64,000 nucleotides of DNA from Lacihabitans sp. CS3-21 (GCF_024343675.1 NZ_RJUD01000001.1:242553-306552), one strand, 5' to 3'. Counted from the stretch's first letter, positions 54,360-63,563 are shown. Notes: generated from the letters alone by a model not told the origin. A program made the numbers and translations.

Positions 54360-55817
54360 ATGAATGATTTTTATAAAATAAGGATAAACTTCAAAGGCGG
54401 TGTAGTATCGCCCGGCGAGCTAAAGCAAATACTGGAAGCTGCCAAAAGTGCTCATGTAAAGGAAGTTAGGCTGAGTTTGCGTCAGCAGCTAATCCTCCAT
54501 TTACCACATCAGTTTGCCCGAAAATTCGAGAAAAATTTGGCTGACTTAAACTTGAGATTTCAAATAGACTCCAACGAAAAGCCCAATTTGGTGAGTTCGT
54601 ATGTTGCTGAAGATGTTTTTCAAAAAGGAAATTGGATCACCGAAGGAATTTATAAAGACATATTTGATACTTTCGATTTTGATACGAAGCTGAAAATCAA
54701 TATTTCGGATAATGCCCAAAGTTTCACACCGTTTTTCTCAGGGCACCTCAACTTTGTATCGTCCAGCACCCCCAATTTTTGGTATTTGTTTCTGAGAAAA
54801 CCAAAAACAAATTCAGTATATTCTTACGATAAGCTCATTTTTTCTAACGAAATTGCCAAAGTTTCAAAAAGCATAGAAGAAACGCTAGAACAGTTTCCTG
54901 AAAATGTAGCTAATGATATTTTCAAAAAAATCCCCAAAATCATATCTATTGCAAAAGAAGAGGAGCTAAAACTTCCTAAATTCACCTTACCCTACTATGA
55001 AGGATTCAACCGATATGGTAAAAAAACATGGTTGGGCATTTATCGCAGAAATGAGCTTTTCTCCATTTCATTTTTGTTAGAAATGTGCGATCTGTGCCTT
55101 TTTACCAAACTGGGAGAGATATGTTTTACACCATGGAAGTCTTTAATTATTAAAGGAATAGAAGAGAGGGATAGAAAATATTGGAGTTCGATATTGGCAA
55201 AGCATAACATCAATGTGAGGCATGCCGCTAATGAACTCAACTGGCAAGTGGAGGACGACTCCGAGGAAGCACTAAAGTTAAAAAACGAATTGGTGGAGTC
55301 TTTCAACAGGCAAGATATTCGGACATTCGGAATATGTTTTGGTATAAAAACGGTACAAAAAACCGAAGTTTTTGCCTCCATAATGGTTCAGCGTCGTAGA
55401 ACCAAATTGTTTAATTTCATTCCGCTTTTCAACATGTACGATATCTCCTACACGGAAGACTTTGATCCCAATGGCCGTACGAAAGTGTATTTTGCACAAG
55501 GAATTCAAAAAGTAAATTTGCCAGAACAATTGCGAAGGGCGGTTTTGCTTTATAATCACCAATTGTCAGAGAATTCCATAAAGAAATTGGGAGATCAAAT
55601 CCAAGAATCAGAAACTAAGAAAGTCAAAAAGATAAAGGCGTATCAGTGCACGACTTGCCTTTCGGTATATGATTCTCGTTATGGAGACGAGCTGGCGGGA
55701 GTACCAGCAGGTATTACATTCGAAAATCTACCGAAAGAATATTGTTGTGGCGTTTGTGAGGAGTCAAAGTCCAATTTTAGAATGATAGAACTTGAAGATA
55801 ACTTTGTGCATTCATAA
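54360..55817 (+). CDS. Siroheme-less nitrite/sulfite-reductase-like protein with C-terminal rubredoxin domain
   Basis: 485 residues. The N-terminus (FYKIRINFKGGVVSPGELK, VKEVRLSLRQQLIL) resembles the ferredoxin-like half domain of nitrite/sulfite reductases, and a second copy may start near residue 220 (KKTWLGIYRRNELFSISFLL). The C-x5-C and C-x3-C ligands for siroheme/[4Fe-4S] are absent. The last 58 residues are a rubredoxin: CTTC (430-433) and CGVC (463-466) around YDSRYGDELAGVPAGITFE. It is the last gene of the nitrate operon and may pass electrons to the nitrate reductase or NirB. Not a catalytic nitrite reductase by these residues. Confidence 0.75.
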   Translation: MNDFYKIRINFKGGVVSPGELKQILEAAKSAHVKEVRLSLRQQLILHLPHQFARKFEKNLADLNLRFQIDSNEKPNLVSSYVAEDVFQKGNWITEGIYKDIFDTFDFDTKLKINISDNAQSFTPFFSGHLNFVSSSTPNFWYLFLRKPKTNSVYSYDKLIFSNEIAKVSKSIEETLEQFPENVANDIFKKIPKIISIAKEEELKLPKFTLPYYEGFNRYGKKTWLGIYRRNELFSISFLLEMCDLCLFTKLGEICFTPWKSLIIKGIEERDRKYWSSILAKHNINVRHAANELNWQVEDDSEEALKLKNELVESFNRQDIRTFGICFGIKTVQKTEVFASIMVQRRRTKLFNFIPLFNMYDISYTEDFDPNGRTKVYFAQGIQKVNLPEQLRRAVLLYNHQLSENSIKKLGDQIQESETKKVKKIKAYQCTTCLSVYDSRYGDELAGVPAGITFENLPKEYCCGVCEESKSNFRMIELEDNFVHS

Positions 55818-55847
55818 AAAAAAGTAATCCTAGGAATACTTTTTTTT
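55816..55847. terminator. Bidirectional terminator ending the nitrate island
   Basis: A-run plus GTA (55816-55826) pairs with TAC plus T-run (55837-55847), with a TCC/GGA inner pairing. It overlaps the last base pairs of the rubredoxin-protein stop region and separates it from the convergent amidohydrolase gene. Confidence 0.8.
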
Positions 55848-55900
55848 ATGAATTCCTACCACGCCAAAGGGTTTGTCTCAATTACTTTACTGTCCTGAGA

Positions 55901-57172
55901 TTATTTTTTGTAAACCACGCCATCTTTCATCACAAAGCTCATTTTCATAAGAGCTTTTACGTCTTTCATGGGGTCTTCATCTATGGCCACAATATCAGCA
56001 AATTTACCTGCTTCTATAGCCCCAAGTTCGTTTTCCATTCCTAACACAAAAGCATTTGTTATGGTGGCAGCCTTCAGAGCTTCCATAATAGGCATTCCAG
56101 CTTCCGTCATATACATAAATTCTTTGGCATTATATCCATGTGGAAAAACACCTGCGTCGGTCCCGAAACATATTTTCACACCAGCTTTGTATGCTCTAGC
56201 AAAAGCATCTTGAATCAAAACACCTGTTTCTAAGGCTTTTTTTACTACAAATGGATGGTAGTAGCCAGGGATTTTTGCAGAATCGGAGGCCGTTTTACCA
56301 GCTATAATAGTGGGTATTAAATACGCACCTTTTTCTTTAAATAAAGCAATACATTCATCGTCCAAAAATGAACCGTGTTCTATAGTAGTCACGCCCGCAC
56401 GCAATGCACGCTTCATACCCTCGGCCCCATGAGCGTGAGCAGCTACTCCAAAGCCATAATCTTTAGCAGTAGCTATCAAGGCATTTAATTCATCGTCTTG
56501 AAACTGCGGACCTTTTCCGTTTTTAGCGATGCTTAATACACCACCAGTTGCAGTTATTTTTATCCAATCTGCCCCGTCTTGGTATCTCTGACGAACAGCC
56601 TTTCTAGCTTCTTCAGCTGAATTTATTACACCATTTGAAGCATCTTCAGGCAAAGAAAGTTTCGTTCCTATTCCGTTGCTAGGGTCTCCGTGACCACCTG
56701 TTGTGGCGATAGTTTTGCCAGAAGTAAAAATTCTCGGTCCTACAACCGAGCCCCTATTTATGGCATTTCTAAGTGAAATATTTACATTACTTCCACCCAT
56801 GTCCCTCACAGTGGTAAAGCCCGCCATTAGAGTTATCCCAGCATACTTTTGAGACTCAAAAGCAACATCGGCTTCACTATATTGAATTCTTTTCTGAAAC
56901 TGATCTTTTGCCGTTTGACTTTCGATGTGCACATGCATGTCTATAAGACCTGGCATTACAAACTTCTTGCTTAGGTCTATTACATTATCAGTTTTTTCGC
57001 CTTTGGTAAAGCCATTTTTTACCTCAGTGATTTTGTTCCCCTCTACCACTATGGTCATGTCTTTTAGTACCTTTTGGTTTCGGGTGTCTAAGAGATTTCC
57101 ACATTGGATGTAGGTTTTTTGGGCAAAAGCCGAAACAGAAGCGAATATTGCTAAGAGTATAGTTTTTTTCAT
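55901..57172 (-). CDS. Secreted metal-dependent amidohydrolase
   Basis: 423 residues with a signal peptide (MKKTILLAIFASVSAFAQ). Amidohydrolase-superfamily motifs: the first metal site MPGLIDMHVHIES, the likely carboxylated lysine region WIKITATGG, AAHAHGAEGMKRAL, TTIEHGSFLDDE and CFGTDAGVFPHG. It is close to the Xaa-Pro dipeptidase/imidazolonepropionase-like branch, whose exported members often cleave dipeptides. It is monocistronic, convergent with the nitrate island. Confidence 0.9.
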   Translation of the reverse strand: MKKTILLAIFASVSAFAQKTYIQCGNLLDTRNQKVLKDMTIVVEGNKITEVKNGFTKGEKTDNVIDLSKKFVMPGLIDMHVHIESQTAKDQFQKRIQYSEADVAFESQKYAGITLMAGFTTVRDMGGSNVNISLRNAINRGSVVGPRIFTSGKTIATTGGHGDPSNGIGTKLSLPEDASNGVINSAEEARKAVRQRYQDGADWIKITATGGVLSIAKNGKGPQFQDDELNALIATAKDYGFGVAAHAHGAEGMKRALRAGVTTIEHGSFLDDECIALFKEKGAYLIPTIIAGKTASDSAKIPGYYHPFVVKKALETGVLIQDAFARAYKAGVKICFGTDAGVFPHGYNAKEFMYMTEAGMPIMEALKAATITNAFVLGMENELGAIEAGKFADIVAIDEDPMKDVKALMKMSFVMKDGVVYKK

Positions 57173-57208
57173 TATTTGGTTAGTTTAAGTTTAATATTGT
57201 TTCAAAAT

Positions 57209-57682
57209 TTATTTCCTTTCGTTTTTTATTCTTTCTAATTCCAAAATAACAATTTGATCTTTGGGTCTAAAGGTTGCCTTTTTTGCTTGAATCAAATGGT
57301 TAATATGAAGAAATGGAACTTCAAGTTCGAATATTTTGGCGATGCTTGCGTACTTCAAACATTCATCAAACTTTTCTTGCTCGAAACCCATTAAGTAAGC
57401 CATTACATTTAGTTCAATTCCAGAATTTAGTTTGAAAGTTGTAAATCCAGGCACGAAATCTATGGTAAGAATTTGAGGTAAATCGGCATATTCTAAATCC
57501 AACAAAGTTTTTCTAAAAGCTTGTCGATTTTCTACATCATCTTTGATCCAAATGTCCACATCACCTGTAGTTCTATTGAAACCATGTAAGTTGACCGCAA
57601 AGCCTCCTACCATTAAATATTTCATATTATATTTGGCAAATGTTCTCCAAACCACTACTAATTCTTCATCACAAAGGTCCAT
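57209..57682 (-). CDS. Nucleotidyltransferase-fold protein (MNT/AbiEii-like)
   Basis: 157 residues. The polymerase-beta-type core is visible: YLMVGGFAVNLHGFNRTTGDVDIWI (GG and DxD, split over about residues 20-44), with a third acidic residue likely at GIELNVMAY or VDIW. Many such proteins belong to toxin-antitoxin or abortive-infection systems. It overlaps the stop of a 50-residue gene upstream by 14 bases, which suggests a two-gene unit. Function not established. Confidence 0.75.
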   Translation of the reverse strand: MDLCDEELVVVWRTFAKYNMKYLMVGGFAVNLHGFNRTTGDVDIWIKDDVENRQAFRKTLLDLEYADLPQILTIDFVPGFTTFKLNSGIELNVMAYLMGFEQEKFDECLKYASIAKIFELEVPFLHINHLIQAKKATFRPKDQIVILELERIKNERK

Positions 57683-57821
57683 CCTCAGGTATTGGTTTAT
57701 GAATTTTCTGTGCTTTTTCTAGCATTTTATGTACCCGCATGAGTTGCATCATTTTTCTAAAACGTTGCTCATGAATATTCAATTCCGATACTTTTTTCCC
57801 AAGATAAAGTTCTTCTTTCAT
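57669..57821 (-). CDS. Small hypothetical protein paired with the nucleotidyltransferase
   Basis: 50 residues from the ATG at 57821 (MKEELYLGKKVSELNIHEQR); a further upstream ATG would add 11 residues. Strongly charged and helical (RFRKMMQLMRVHKMLEKAQKIHK). It overlaps the start of the nucleotidyltransferase gene by 14 bases, as in many toxin-antitoxin pairs. No family recognised. Confidence 0.6.
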   Translation of the reverse strand: MKEELYLGKKVSELNIHEQRFRKMMQLMRVHKMLEKAQKIHKPIPEDGPL

Positions 57822-57923
57822 GATGTAATTTAAGTATTTTTTACAAATCAGCAAATCAAATGGTCTACAAATAAGTTTGAAAAATCAAACAAACACCCAC
57901 AATCACATTCGCAAATTATCACA

Positions 57924-58739
57924 TTAACTGATAGCCTCTCTTATCCTTACCAAATCCACCAAAAGTAGCTCTAAATTATCTAAATGCAACATATTGGCTC
58001 CGTCAGATTTTGCATTTGCAGGATCAGGATGTGTTTCTATGAAAAGTCCATCAGCTCCAACAGCTATGGCCGCTTTAGCTATCGTGCTTATCATTTTCGG
58101 ATTTCCACCTGTCACGCCGGAGGTTTGATTGGGTTTTTGTAGAGAATGCGTGCAATCCATCACCACTGGAGCTCCAAATTCTTTCATATCCACCAAGTTT
58201 CTGTAATCAACAACCAAGTCAGAGTATCCAAAGCTATTTCCCCTATCGGTTAACATTACCTGCACCTCGGGATTAACAGATTTTATTTTTTCAATAGCAA
58301 AACCCATTGACGAACCTGAAAGAAACTGTCCTTTTTTGATATTTACGGCTTTACCTGTTTTTGCTGCGGCCTCCAAAAGTTCAGTTTGTCGACACAAAAA
58401 AGCGGGTATTTGTAAAATATCGACATAGTTGGCAGCTAGCTCGGCTTCTTTGGTTTCATGTATGTCTGTCACCGTAGGTATTCCAAAAGTTTTGCCCACC
58501 TCTTCTAATATTTTCAACGCTTTTTCATCTCCTATACCGGTAAAGCTATCCGATTTTGTTCTGTTGGCTTTCCTATAGCTTCCTTTAAAAATAAATGGAA
58601 TTTCCAGCTTCGCACAAATGGCATTTATCTTTTCAGCAATTCTCAAAGCCAAATCACGGTCTTCTATGGCACAAGGTCCTGCCATTAAGAAAAAATTATT
58701 ACTATTGTATTGGGCTATTTTATTGAGTTTGAGCGACAT
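57924..58739 (-). CDS. kdsA: 3-deoxy-8-phosphooctulonate synthase KdsA
   Basis: Condenses arabinose 5-phosphate and phosphoenolpyruvate to KDO 8-phosphate for lipopolysaccharide core; cytoplasmic. The 271 residues match the family. Motifs are [62 protein letters not shown] and [25 protein letters not shown], and [15 protein letters not shown]. It is divergent from the acyl carrier protein gene. Confidence 0.97.
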   Translation of the reverse strand: MSLKLNKIAQYNSNNFFLMAGPCAIEDRDLALRIAEKINAICAKLEIPFIFKGSYRKANRTKSDSFTGIGDEKALKILEEVGKTFGIPTVTDIHETKEAELAANYVDILQIPAFLCRQTELLEAAAKTGKAVNIKKGQFLSGSSMGFAIEKIKSVNPEVQVMLTDRGNSFGYSDLVVDYRNLVDMKEFGAPVVMDCTHSLQKPNQTSGVTGGNPKMISTIAKAAIAVGADGLFIETHPDPANAKSDGANMLHLDNLELLLVDLVRIREAIS

Positions 58740-58806
58740 TATTGATTTTAGTTTTAAAATTTCTGTAAATATCCGAACAATCTTTCATTCAAAAAAAATA
58801 GATTCA

Positions 58807-58839
58807 TTTTGTTGGTTTCATTTAAAATCCATTTCTTTG
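58807..58839 (+). promoter_or_regulatory. Candidate acpP promoter
   Basis: TTG (58812-58814, within TTTTGTTG), a 17-base spacer and TTTCTTTG (58832-58839), which matches TAnnTTTG except at the second base. The acpP start codon is 31 bases further on. Confidence 0.4.
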
Positions 58840-58869
58840 CATTGTTTTTCACCAAAATACATTTTTAAA

Positions 58870-59106
58870 ATGTCTGATATAGCATCTAAAGTAAAGAAAA
58901 TTATTGTTGAGAAGCTTGGCGTTGACGAGACAGAAGTTACTGCTGAGGCCTCATTTACAAACGACTTGGGAGCGGATTCGCTTGACACAGTTGAATTAAT
59001 AATGGAATTTGAGAAGGAATTTAATGTTTCTATTCCTGATGATCAAGCTGAGAATATTCAAACAGTAGGTCAGGCAATAACTTATTTAGAAGAAAATTCT
59101 AAATAA
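58870..59106 (+). CDS. acpP: Acyl carrier protein
   Basis: 78 residues from the ATG at 58870; longer readings upstream are not protein-like. The phosphopantetheine attachment site is [13 protein letters not shown] and the helical fold ([35 protein letters not shown]) is canonical. It carries growing acyl chains in fatty acid synthesis and is followed by fabF and rnc, a common order. Confidence 0.97.
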   Translation: MSDIASKVKKIIVEKLGVDETEVTAEASFTNDLGADSLDTVELIMEFEKEFNVSIPDDQAENIQTVGQAITYLEENSK

Positions 59107-59197
59107 TTATTTTCTCATTCAATTAAGTTCAATATTCAATTGATAAATGTTAATTTGCATTGTCAATAGGGTATTGAACTTTTAATTTTCAAATAAT

Positions 59198-60445
59198 ATG
59201 ACATTAAAAAGAGTTGTCGTTACTGGACTCGGAGCACTTACTCCCATCGGTAACACCGTCGAAGAATTTTGGAATGGCCTTTCAAACGGCGTCAGTGGTT
59301 GCGACTTTATCACCCGTTTCGATGCCACAAATTTCAAAACTAGGTTTGCATGCGAAGTAAAAAACTTTGAGGTTACAGACTTCATTCCTAGACAAGACGC
59401 TCGCAAAATGGACTTGTTCACTCAGTTTGGAGTTGTAATTGCCGACCAAGCCATTGCCGATTCTGGACTTACTGATGAAAACGTCAATAAAGAAAAAGTT
59501 GGAGTAATTTGGGGTTCAGGGATAGGTGGTCTCAAAACTTTTGAAGACGAAATGATAGGTTTTGCTCAAGGAAACGGCACCCCGAGGTTCAATCCTTTCT
59601 TTATTCCCAAAATGATTGCTGACAGTGTTTCGGGTCAAATTTCTATAAAACACGGATACCGAGGACCAAATTATGTAACCGTTTCGGCCTGTTCATCTGC
59701 CAATAACGCCATCATAGACGCTTTTAATTATATAAGATTAGGCCGTATTATAGCGTGTATTTCTGGAGGCTCTGAAGCCACTGTTGCACAAGCGGGTATC
59801 GGAGGTTTTAATGCTTTAAAAGCACTTTCAGAAAGGAACGACGACCCTAAAACTGCCTCTCGTCCTTATGACAGAGACAGAGACGGTTTCGTATTGGGCG
59901 AAGGAGGCGGTGCAATAGTATTAGAAGAATATGAGCATGCCAAAGCCAGAGGAGCAAAAATCTATTGTGAACTTATAGGTGGAGGTTTTTCTTCAGATGC
60001 TTACCATATTACCGCACCACATCCTGAAGGTTATGGAGCGTATCTTTCAATGAAAGATGCCTTGGACGACGCTCAAATAGCACCAGAAGACGTAGATTAT
60101 ATCAATACCCACGGTACATCTACACCGCTTGGCGATCCACAAGAAATTAAAGCCATCGAGCAACTATTTGGGGATCATGCCTATAAAGTTTCTATCAGTT
60201 CTACGAAATCAATGACAGGCCACCTTTTGGGTGGTGCGGGAGCAGTTGAGTCGGTAGCTGGAATTTTGGCTCTAGAACACCAAATGGTTCCTCCAACCAT
60301 CAACTTGGCCAATATCGACGAAGTTATAGATCCTCGTATCGACTTAACTCCAAATGTAGCTAAAGCTAAAGCACTTAACGTGGTTTTGAGTAATTGTTTC
60401 GGATTTGGTGGGCACAATGCAACACTTATATTCCGAAAAATTTAG
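59198..60445 (+). CDS. fabF: 3-oxoacyl-ACP synthase II FabF
   Basis: Elongating condensing enzyme of fatty acid synthesis. 415 residues with the Cys-His-His triad: active-site cysteine in VTVSACSSANNAI, first histidine in NTHGTSTPLGD, and second in SISSTKSMTGHLLGGAG; GFGGHNATLIF ends the protein. It lies 91 bases after acpP and 33 bases before rnc on the same strand. Confidence 0.98.
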   Translation: MTLKRVVVTGLGALTPIGNTVEEFWNGLSNGVSGCDFITRFDATNFKTRFACEVKNFEVTDFIPRQDARKMDLFTQFGVVIADQAIADSGLTDENVNKEKVGVIWGSGIGGLKTFEDEMIGFAQGNGTPRFNPFFIPKMIADSVSGQISIKHGYRGPNYVTVSACSSANNAIIDAFNYIRLGRIIACISGGSEATVAQAGIGGFNALKALSERNDDPKTASRPYDRDRDGFVLGEGGGAIVLEEYEHAKARGAKIYCELIGGGFSSDAYHITAPHPEGYGAYLSMKDALDDAQIAPEDVDYINTHGTSTPLGDPQEIKAIEQLFGDHAYKVSISSTKSMTGHLLGGAGAVESVAGILALEHQMVPPTINLANIDEVIDPRIDLTPNVAKAKALNVVLSNCFGFGGHNATLIFRKI

Positions 60446-60478
60446 TAAAATCTCAGCCACTATGTCAAAACATTTCTA

Positions 60479-61210
60479 ATGGAATTCGGAAAATCAATCC
60501 TAGGTTTTTTAACAAAAGACCCAAAACAGAAGGAGTTCATAAAATCTATTGAGCAAATTATAGGTGCTAGTCCCAAAAACAAGCTGCTTTATCAGTTAGC
60601 ATTTAGGCACACTTCAGCTTCCAAACACAACGGAATCAATAGTTTTAAAGAATCAAATGAACGTTTAGAGTTTTTGGGGGATTCTGTTTTAGGAATGGTG
60701 GTAGCCGAATATCTATTTAAAAAATACCCTTTCAAAGACGAAGGTTTCCTAACTGAAATTCGCTCTAGAATAGTAAACCGTGAATCTCTCAATGTTTTGG
60801 CTAGACGTATTGGTTTAGACAAACTCATAGAATTTGACGGCCAACGTAATTTCCACCGAACATCAATGTTTGGTGATGCAATGGAAGCCCTTATTGGGGC
60901 AATTTATTTAGATAAAGGCTTTGCCTTCACCAAAAAATTCATAATCTCTAAACTACTTTCAAACCATTTTGACCTCGACGAAGTCATTTCCAACAATACC
61001 AACTACAAGTCTACTATTCTAAGTTGGGCTCAAGCTGACGGCCGCAAAGTTGAGTTTTTGATAGTAGAGGAAAAGGGAAAAAACCACAGCAAAGAATTCA
61101 TAGCTCAAGTCTTAGTTGACGCTCAAGTGATTAGTTCAGGTAGCGGCTGGAACAAAAAGAAAGCAGAGCAAGATGCCTCACGTAGAGCCTGCGAAATTCT
61201 GAGTATTTGA
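60479..61210 (+). CDS. rnc: Ribonuclease III
   Basis: Double-strand-specific endonuclease for rRNA processing and RNA turnover. 243 residues: the signature NERLEFLGDSVLGMVVAEYL at about 60, second acidic site GDAMEALIGAIYLDKG, and a C-terminal dsRNA-binding domain ending GSGWNKKKAEQDASRRACEIL. It is downstream of fabF. A degenerate copy of the dispersed palindrome follows its stop codon. Confidence 0.97.
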   Translation: MEFGKSILGFLTKDPKQKEFIKSIEQIIGASPKNKLLYQLAFRHTSASKHNGINSFKESNERLEFLGDSVLGMVVAEYLFKKYPFKDEGFLTEIRSRIVNRESLNVLARRIGLDKLIEFDGQRNFHRTSMFGDAMEALIGAIYLDKGFAFTKKFIISKLLSNHFDLDEVISNNTNYKSTILSWAQADGRKVEFLIVEEKGKNHSKEFIAQVLVDAQVISSGSGWNKKKAEQDASRRACEILSI

Positions 61211-61213
61211 TGT

Positions 61214-61234
61214 AGTGCGATTTTTCAAATCACT
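61214..61234. repeat. Degenerate copy of the dispersed palindrome
   Basis: A 21-base element: GATTT-TTC-AAATC core plus AGT/ACT outer pairing, with a two-base bulge (GC) on the left arm. It lies 4 bases after the rnc stop codon. It belongs to the same family as 769-872 and 30756-30774. Confidence 0.55.
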
Positions 61235-61420
61235 CGATCTTTAATTTTTCGATGACTTCAACTTGCCTTCTTTTTAGAAATCCTACTTCAAAAAAAACTC
61301 TTACTTCGTTTCCTTAGGAGAAATTCAACCAGACCTTTATTTTTACCTTTATTTCTGATTTGAGCACCATAAATTCAAGTCTGTTCTTTACTGGTATTCT
61401 AAAAAACTGATTATTTCATT

Positions 61421-62848
61421 ATGTCTGATTCTAAAATTTCCCGTCGACAATTCACCATAGCCTCATCGGCCTTTCTTTTATCTCCATCTTTAGCATTTTC
61501 TAAAAAGCAAGATTTTCCTTCTGTAAGAATTGAAAAAGCTCAAAGAAAATTCATTGATGCTTTGGTAGAAAAGACCATAGAAAGAATCAAGACAAAATGT
61601 GCAGACAAAGAAATAGCATGGCTTTTCGAGAATTGTTTCCCAAATACCCTAGATACCACCGTTTCTCATTCTCAAAAAGATGGAATTTTCGATACTTTCG
61701 TTATCACAGGTGATATCCACGCCATGTGGCTGCGAGATAGCACTGCACAAGTTTGGCCCTATTTAGAAATTTCAAAAGACTCAAAGTCCTTACAAGATTT
61801 GATATTGGGCGTTATAAATCGCCAAGTTGCCTGTATAAGTATTGATCCGTATGCCAATGCTTTCAATGAAAAGCCTGAAAAAAGTGAATGGTACTCTGAC
61901 CATACTGACATGAAACCCGAGTTGCACGAACGCAAGTGGGAAATCGACTCTCTTTGCTACCATATAAGATTGTCTTTTAATTTTTGGAAAAAAATTGGGC
62001 GAAAAGAGCAATTCACCAATCAGTGGCTTAAATCAGCTAAACTAATTGTTGACACTTTTATTGAGCAGCAAAGATTGACTTCAAAAGGTCCTTATCGTTT
62101 CGGCCGTACTACTTCATGGTCAACAGACACTGTGCCTGGTAATGGCTATGGCAATCATACCAAACCAAATGGAATGATTCATAGCACTTTCAGACCTTCT
62201 GACGATGCCACACAGTATCCATTTCTTGTTCCTTCCAATCTTTTTGCAGTAAAAAGCTTGGAGCAATTGGCCGAAATAGCCAAGGACATATATATGGACC
62301 TCAGCTTCTCCGAGAAATGCAGCTTTCTGGCCAAACAAGTTCAAAAAGCCATTCAGCAATTTGCAATCGTAAAGCATCCCGAGTTTGGTTCTATTTATGC
62401 CATGGAGGTTGATGGATTTGGCAATGCCCTATTTCAAGATGACGCCAACGTGCCCAATCTCCTCAGTTTACCTTACTTAGGTGTTGTGAAAACCACAGAT
62501 CCTATATATATCAATACCCGAAGATTTGTCTTGTCTTCCAAAAATCCATACTATTTTAAGGGAAAAGTAGCTGAAGGTATCGGGAGTCCACACACGCTAA
62601 TCAACCAAATCTGGCCAATGAGCATTATAATGCGAGCCATGACTTCACAGTCTGACGCCGAAATCCTTCAGCAATTAAAGTTTCTAAAAAACACCCATGC
62701 CAATACAGGTTTTATGCACGAATCCTTCGATAAGGACGATGCTACCAAGTTTACTAGAAAATGGTTCGCTTGGGCCAACACACTATTCGGTGAACTCATC
62801 CTCAAAATAGAAAAAGAAAGACCGCATCTACTAAAGCAAGTTTTATAA
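61421..62848 (+). CDS. GH125 exo-alpha-1,6-mannosidase-like glycoside hydrolase
   Basis: 475 residues with a twin-arginine-like leader (SRRQFTIASSAFLLSPSLAFS). GH125 signatures: FDTFVITGDIHAMWLRDSTAQVWPYL (split over about 89-114), VACISIDPYANAFNE, WEIDSLCYHIRLSF, TFRPSDDATQYPFLVPSNLFA, QDDANVPNLLSLPYLG and ESFDKDDATKFTRKWFAWANTLFGEL. The family removes alpha-1,6-mannose without metal by inversion. It is probably periplasmic. It is monocistronic between rnc and the rRNA operon. Confidence 0.93.
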   Translation: MSDSKISRRQFTIASSAFLLSPSLAFSKKQDFPSVRIEKAQRKFIDALVEKTIERIKTKCADKEIAWLFENCFPNTLDTTVSHSQKDGIFDTFVITGDIHAMWLRDSTAQVWPYLEISKDSKSLQDLILGVINRQVACISIDPYANAFNEKPEKSEWYSDHTDMKPELHERKWEIDSLCYHIRLSFNFWKKIGRKEQFTNQWLKSAKLIVDTFIEQQRLTSKGPYRFGRTTSWSTDTVPGNGYGNHTKPNGMIHSTFRPSDDATQYPFLVPSNLFAVKSLEQLAEIAKDIYMDLSFSEKCSFLAKQVQKAIQQFAIVKHPEFGSIYAMEVDGFGNALFQDDANVPNLLSLPYLGVVKTTDPIYINTRRFVLSSKNPYYFKGKVAEGIGSPHTLINQIWPMSIIMRAMTSQSDAEILQQLKFLKNTHANTGFMHESFDKDDATKFTRKWFAWANTLFGELILKIEKERPHLLKQVL

Positions 62849-62874
62849 AGACATCCTATTTATAATACGGTTTT

Positions 62875-63085
62875 TTTTGGCGTGTCCCCTCCGCCCCAGA
62901 AACGATAGGGCAATAGTGCGATGGGGCTCTGGGTCTGGCAGAGCTATGGTCGTAATCTTCGCATCCTAATGCTCGATTATATTTCTGCTTTTGTGTCCGG
63001 CTTGGCATGCAGGCCACTAAGGGCTCCTGGTTGGTGAGCGATAGTGGAACTACTATCGCTCACGCGGCAGCGGAGTTGGGTTAAT
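62875..63085. other. GC-rich structured intergenic element
   Basis: Within the gap 62849-63628 this segment is far richer in G and C than its surroundings and has no convincing reading frame. It contains a perfect 12-bp hairpin GTGAGCGATAGT/ACTATCGCTCAC (63034-63045 and 63052-63063, loop GGAACT) and smaller inverted pieces such as CTCTG/CAGAG. It does not fold as a tRNA by eye, and no T-run follows the hairpin. It could be a dispersed structured repeat or a non-coding RNA. Confidence 0.5.
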
Positions 63086-63340
63086 GATTTTGGAAGATTG
63101 ATAAAATATTCAAATCAAGGAATATAAATATTTCTATCCGAGCCTGTGATGAGATAATCATGGGAAAGCTCCCAAGAAAACACATTCAATCCAGAAAGAG
63201 TGATATTTTTGGGAAAAATGTCCTATAACGAAAGGGGAAATAAATATAACAAAAGCAAGAATTTTTATGGGGATAAAAGTCAAAAGTCTTTGAAAAGCAA
63301 TGTATTAGGATAAAGGGTTAAAAAGAATAATAAAATAATA

Positions 63341-63373
63341 TTTGGAAAAGGGGGAAATAGTGTCTTACCTTTG
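63341..63373 (+). promoter_or_regulatory. rRNA operon promoter P1
   Basis: TTTG (63341-63344), a 21-base spacer and TACCTTTG (63366-63373), a perfect Bacteroidota promoter followed by CACTCCC. The box GGGATAAAGTTCA follows at 63416-63428. Confidence 0.8.
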
Positions 63374-63459
63374 CACTCCCAAACGGCGAACAAACGGATA
63401 GAACGTAGCGGTAGCGGGATAAAGTTCAAATAAATAAATAAATTTTTTTCTTGTAAAGA

Positions 63460-63490
63460 TTTGGGAATTAAAAAAAGGTTCTTACCTTTG
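63460..63490 (+). promoter_or_regulatory. rRNA operon promoter P2
   Basis: TTTG (63460-63463), a 19-base spacer and TACCTTTG (63483-63490). The 15 bases CTTACCTTTGCACCC are nearly the same as at P1. The box GGGATAAAGTTCA recurs at 63556-63568. Confidence 0.8.
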
Positions 63491-63563
63491 CACCCCGATT
63501 AAGACGGAAGGGAGAAATAGAGAGGCTGGAAACAGTGACGAGCTCACGATGAAGTGGGATAAA

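Noticed and set aside
58618..58869. Upstream in-frame extension of the acyl carrier protein
   Set aside because: The added residues overlap kdsA and are not protein-like; ACP starts at the ATG at 58870 with normal length.
63034..63063. 12-bp hairpin as a Rho-independent terminator
   Set aside because: No T-run follows and it is about 190 bases past the nearest gene end.
62875..63085. tRNA gene in the GC-rich segment
   Set aside because: I could not form a cloverleaf with a T-psi-C arm; only isolated hairpins are seen.
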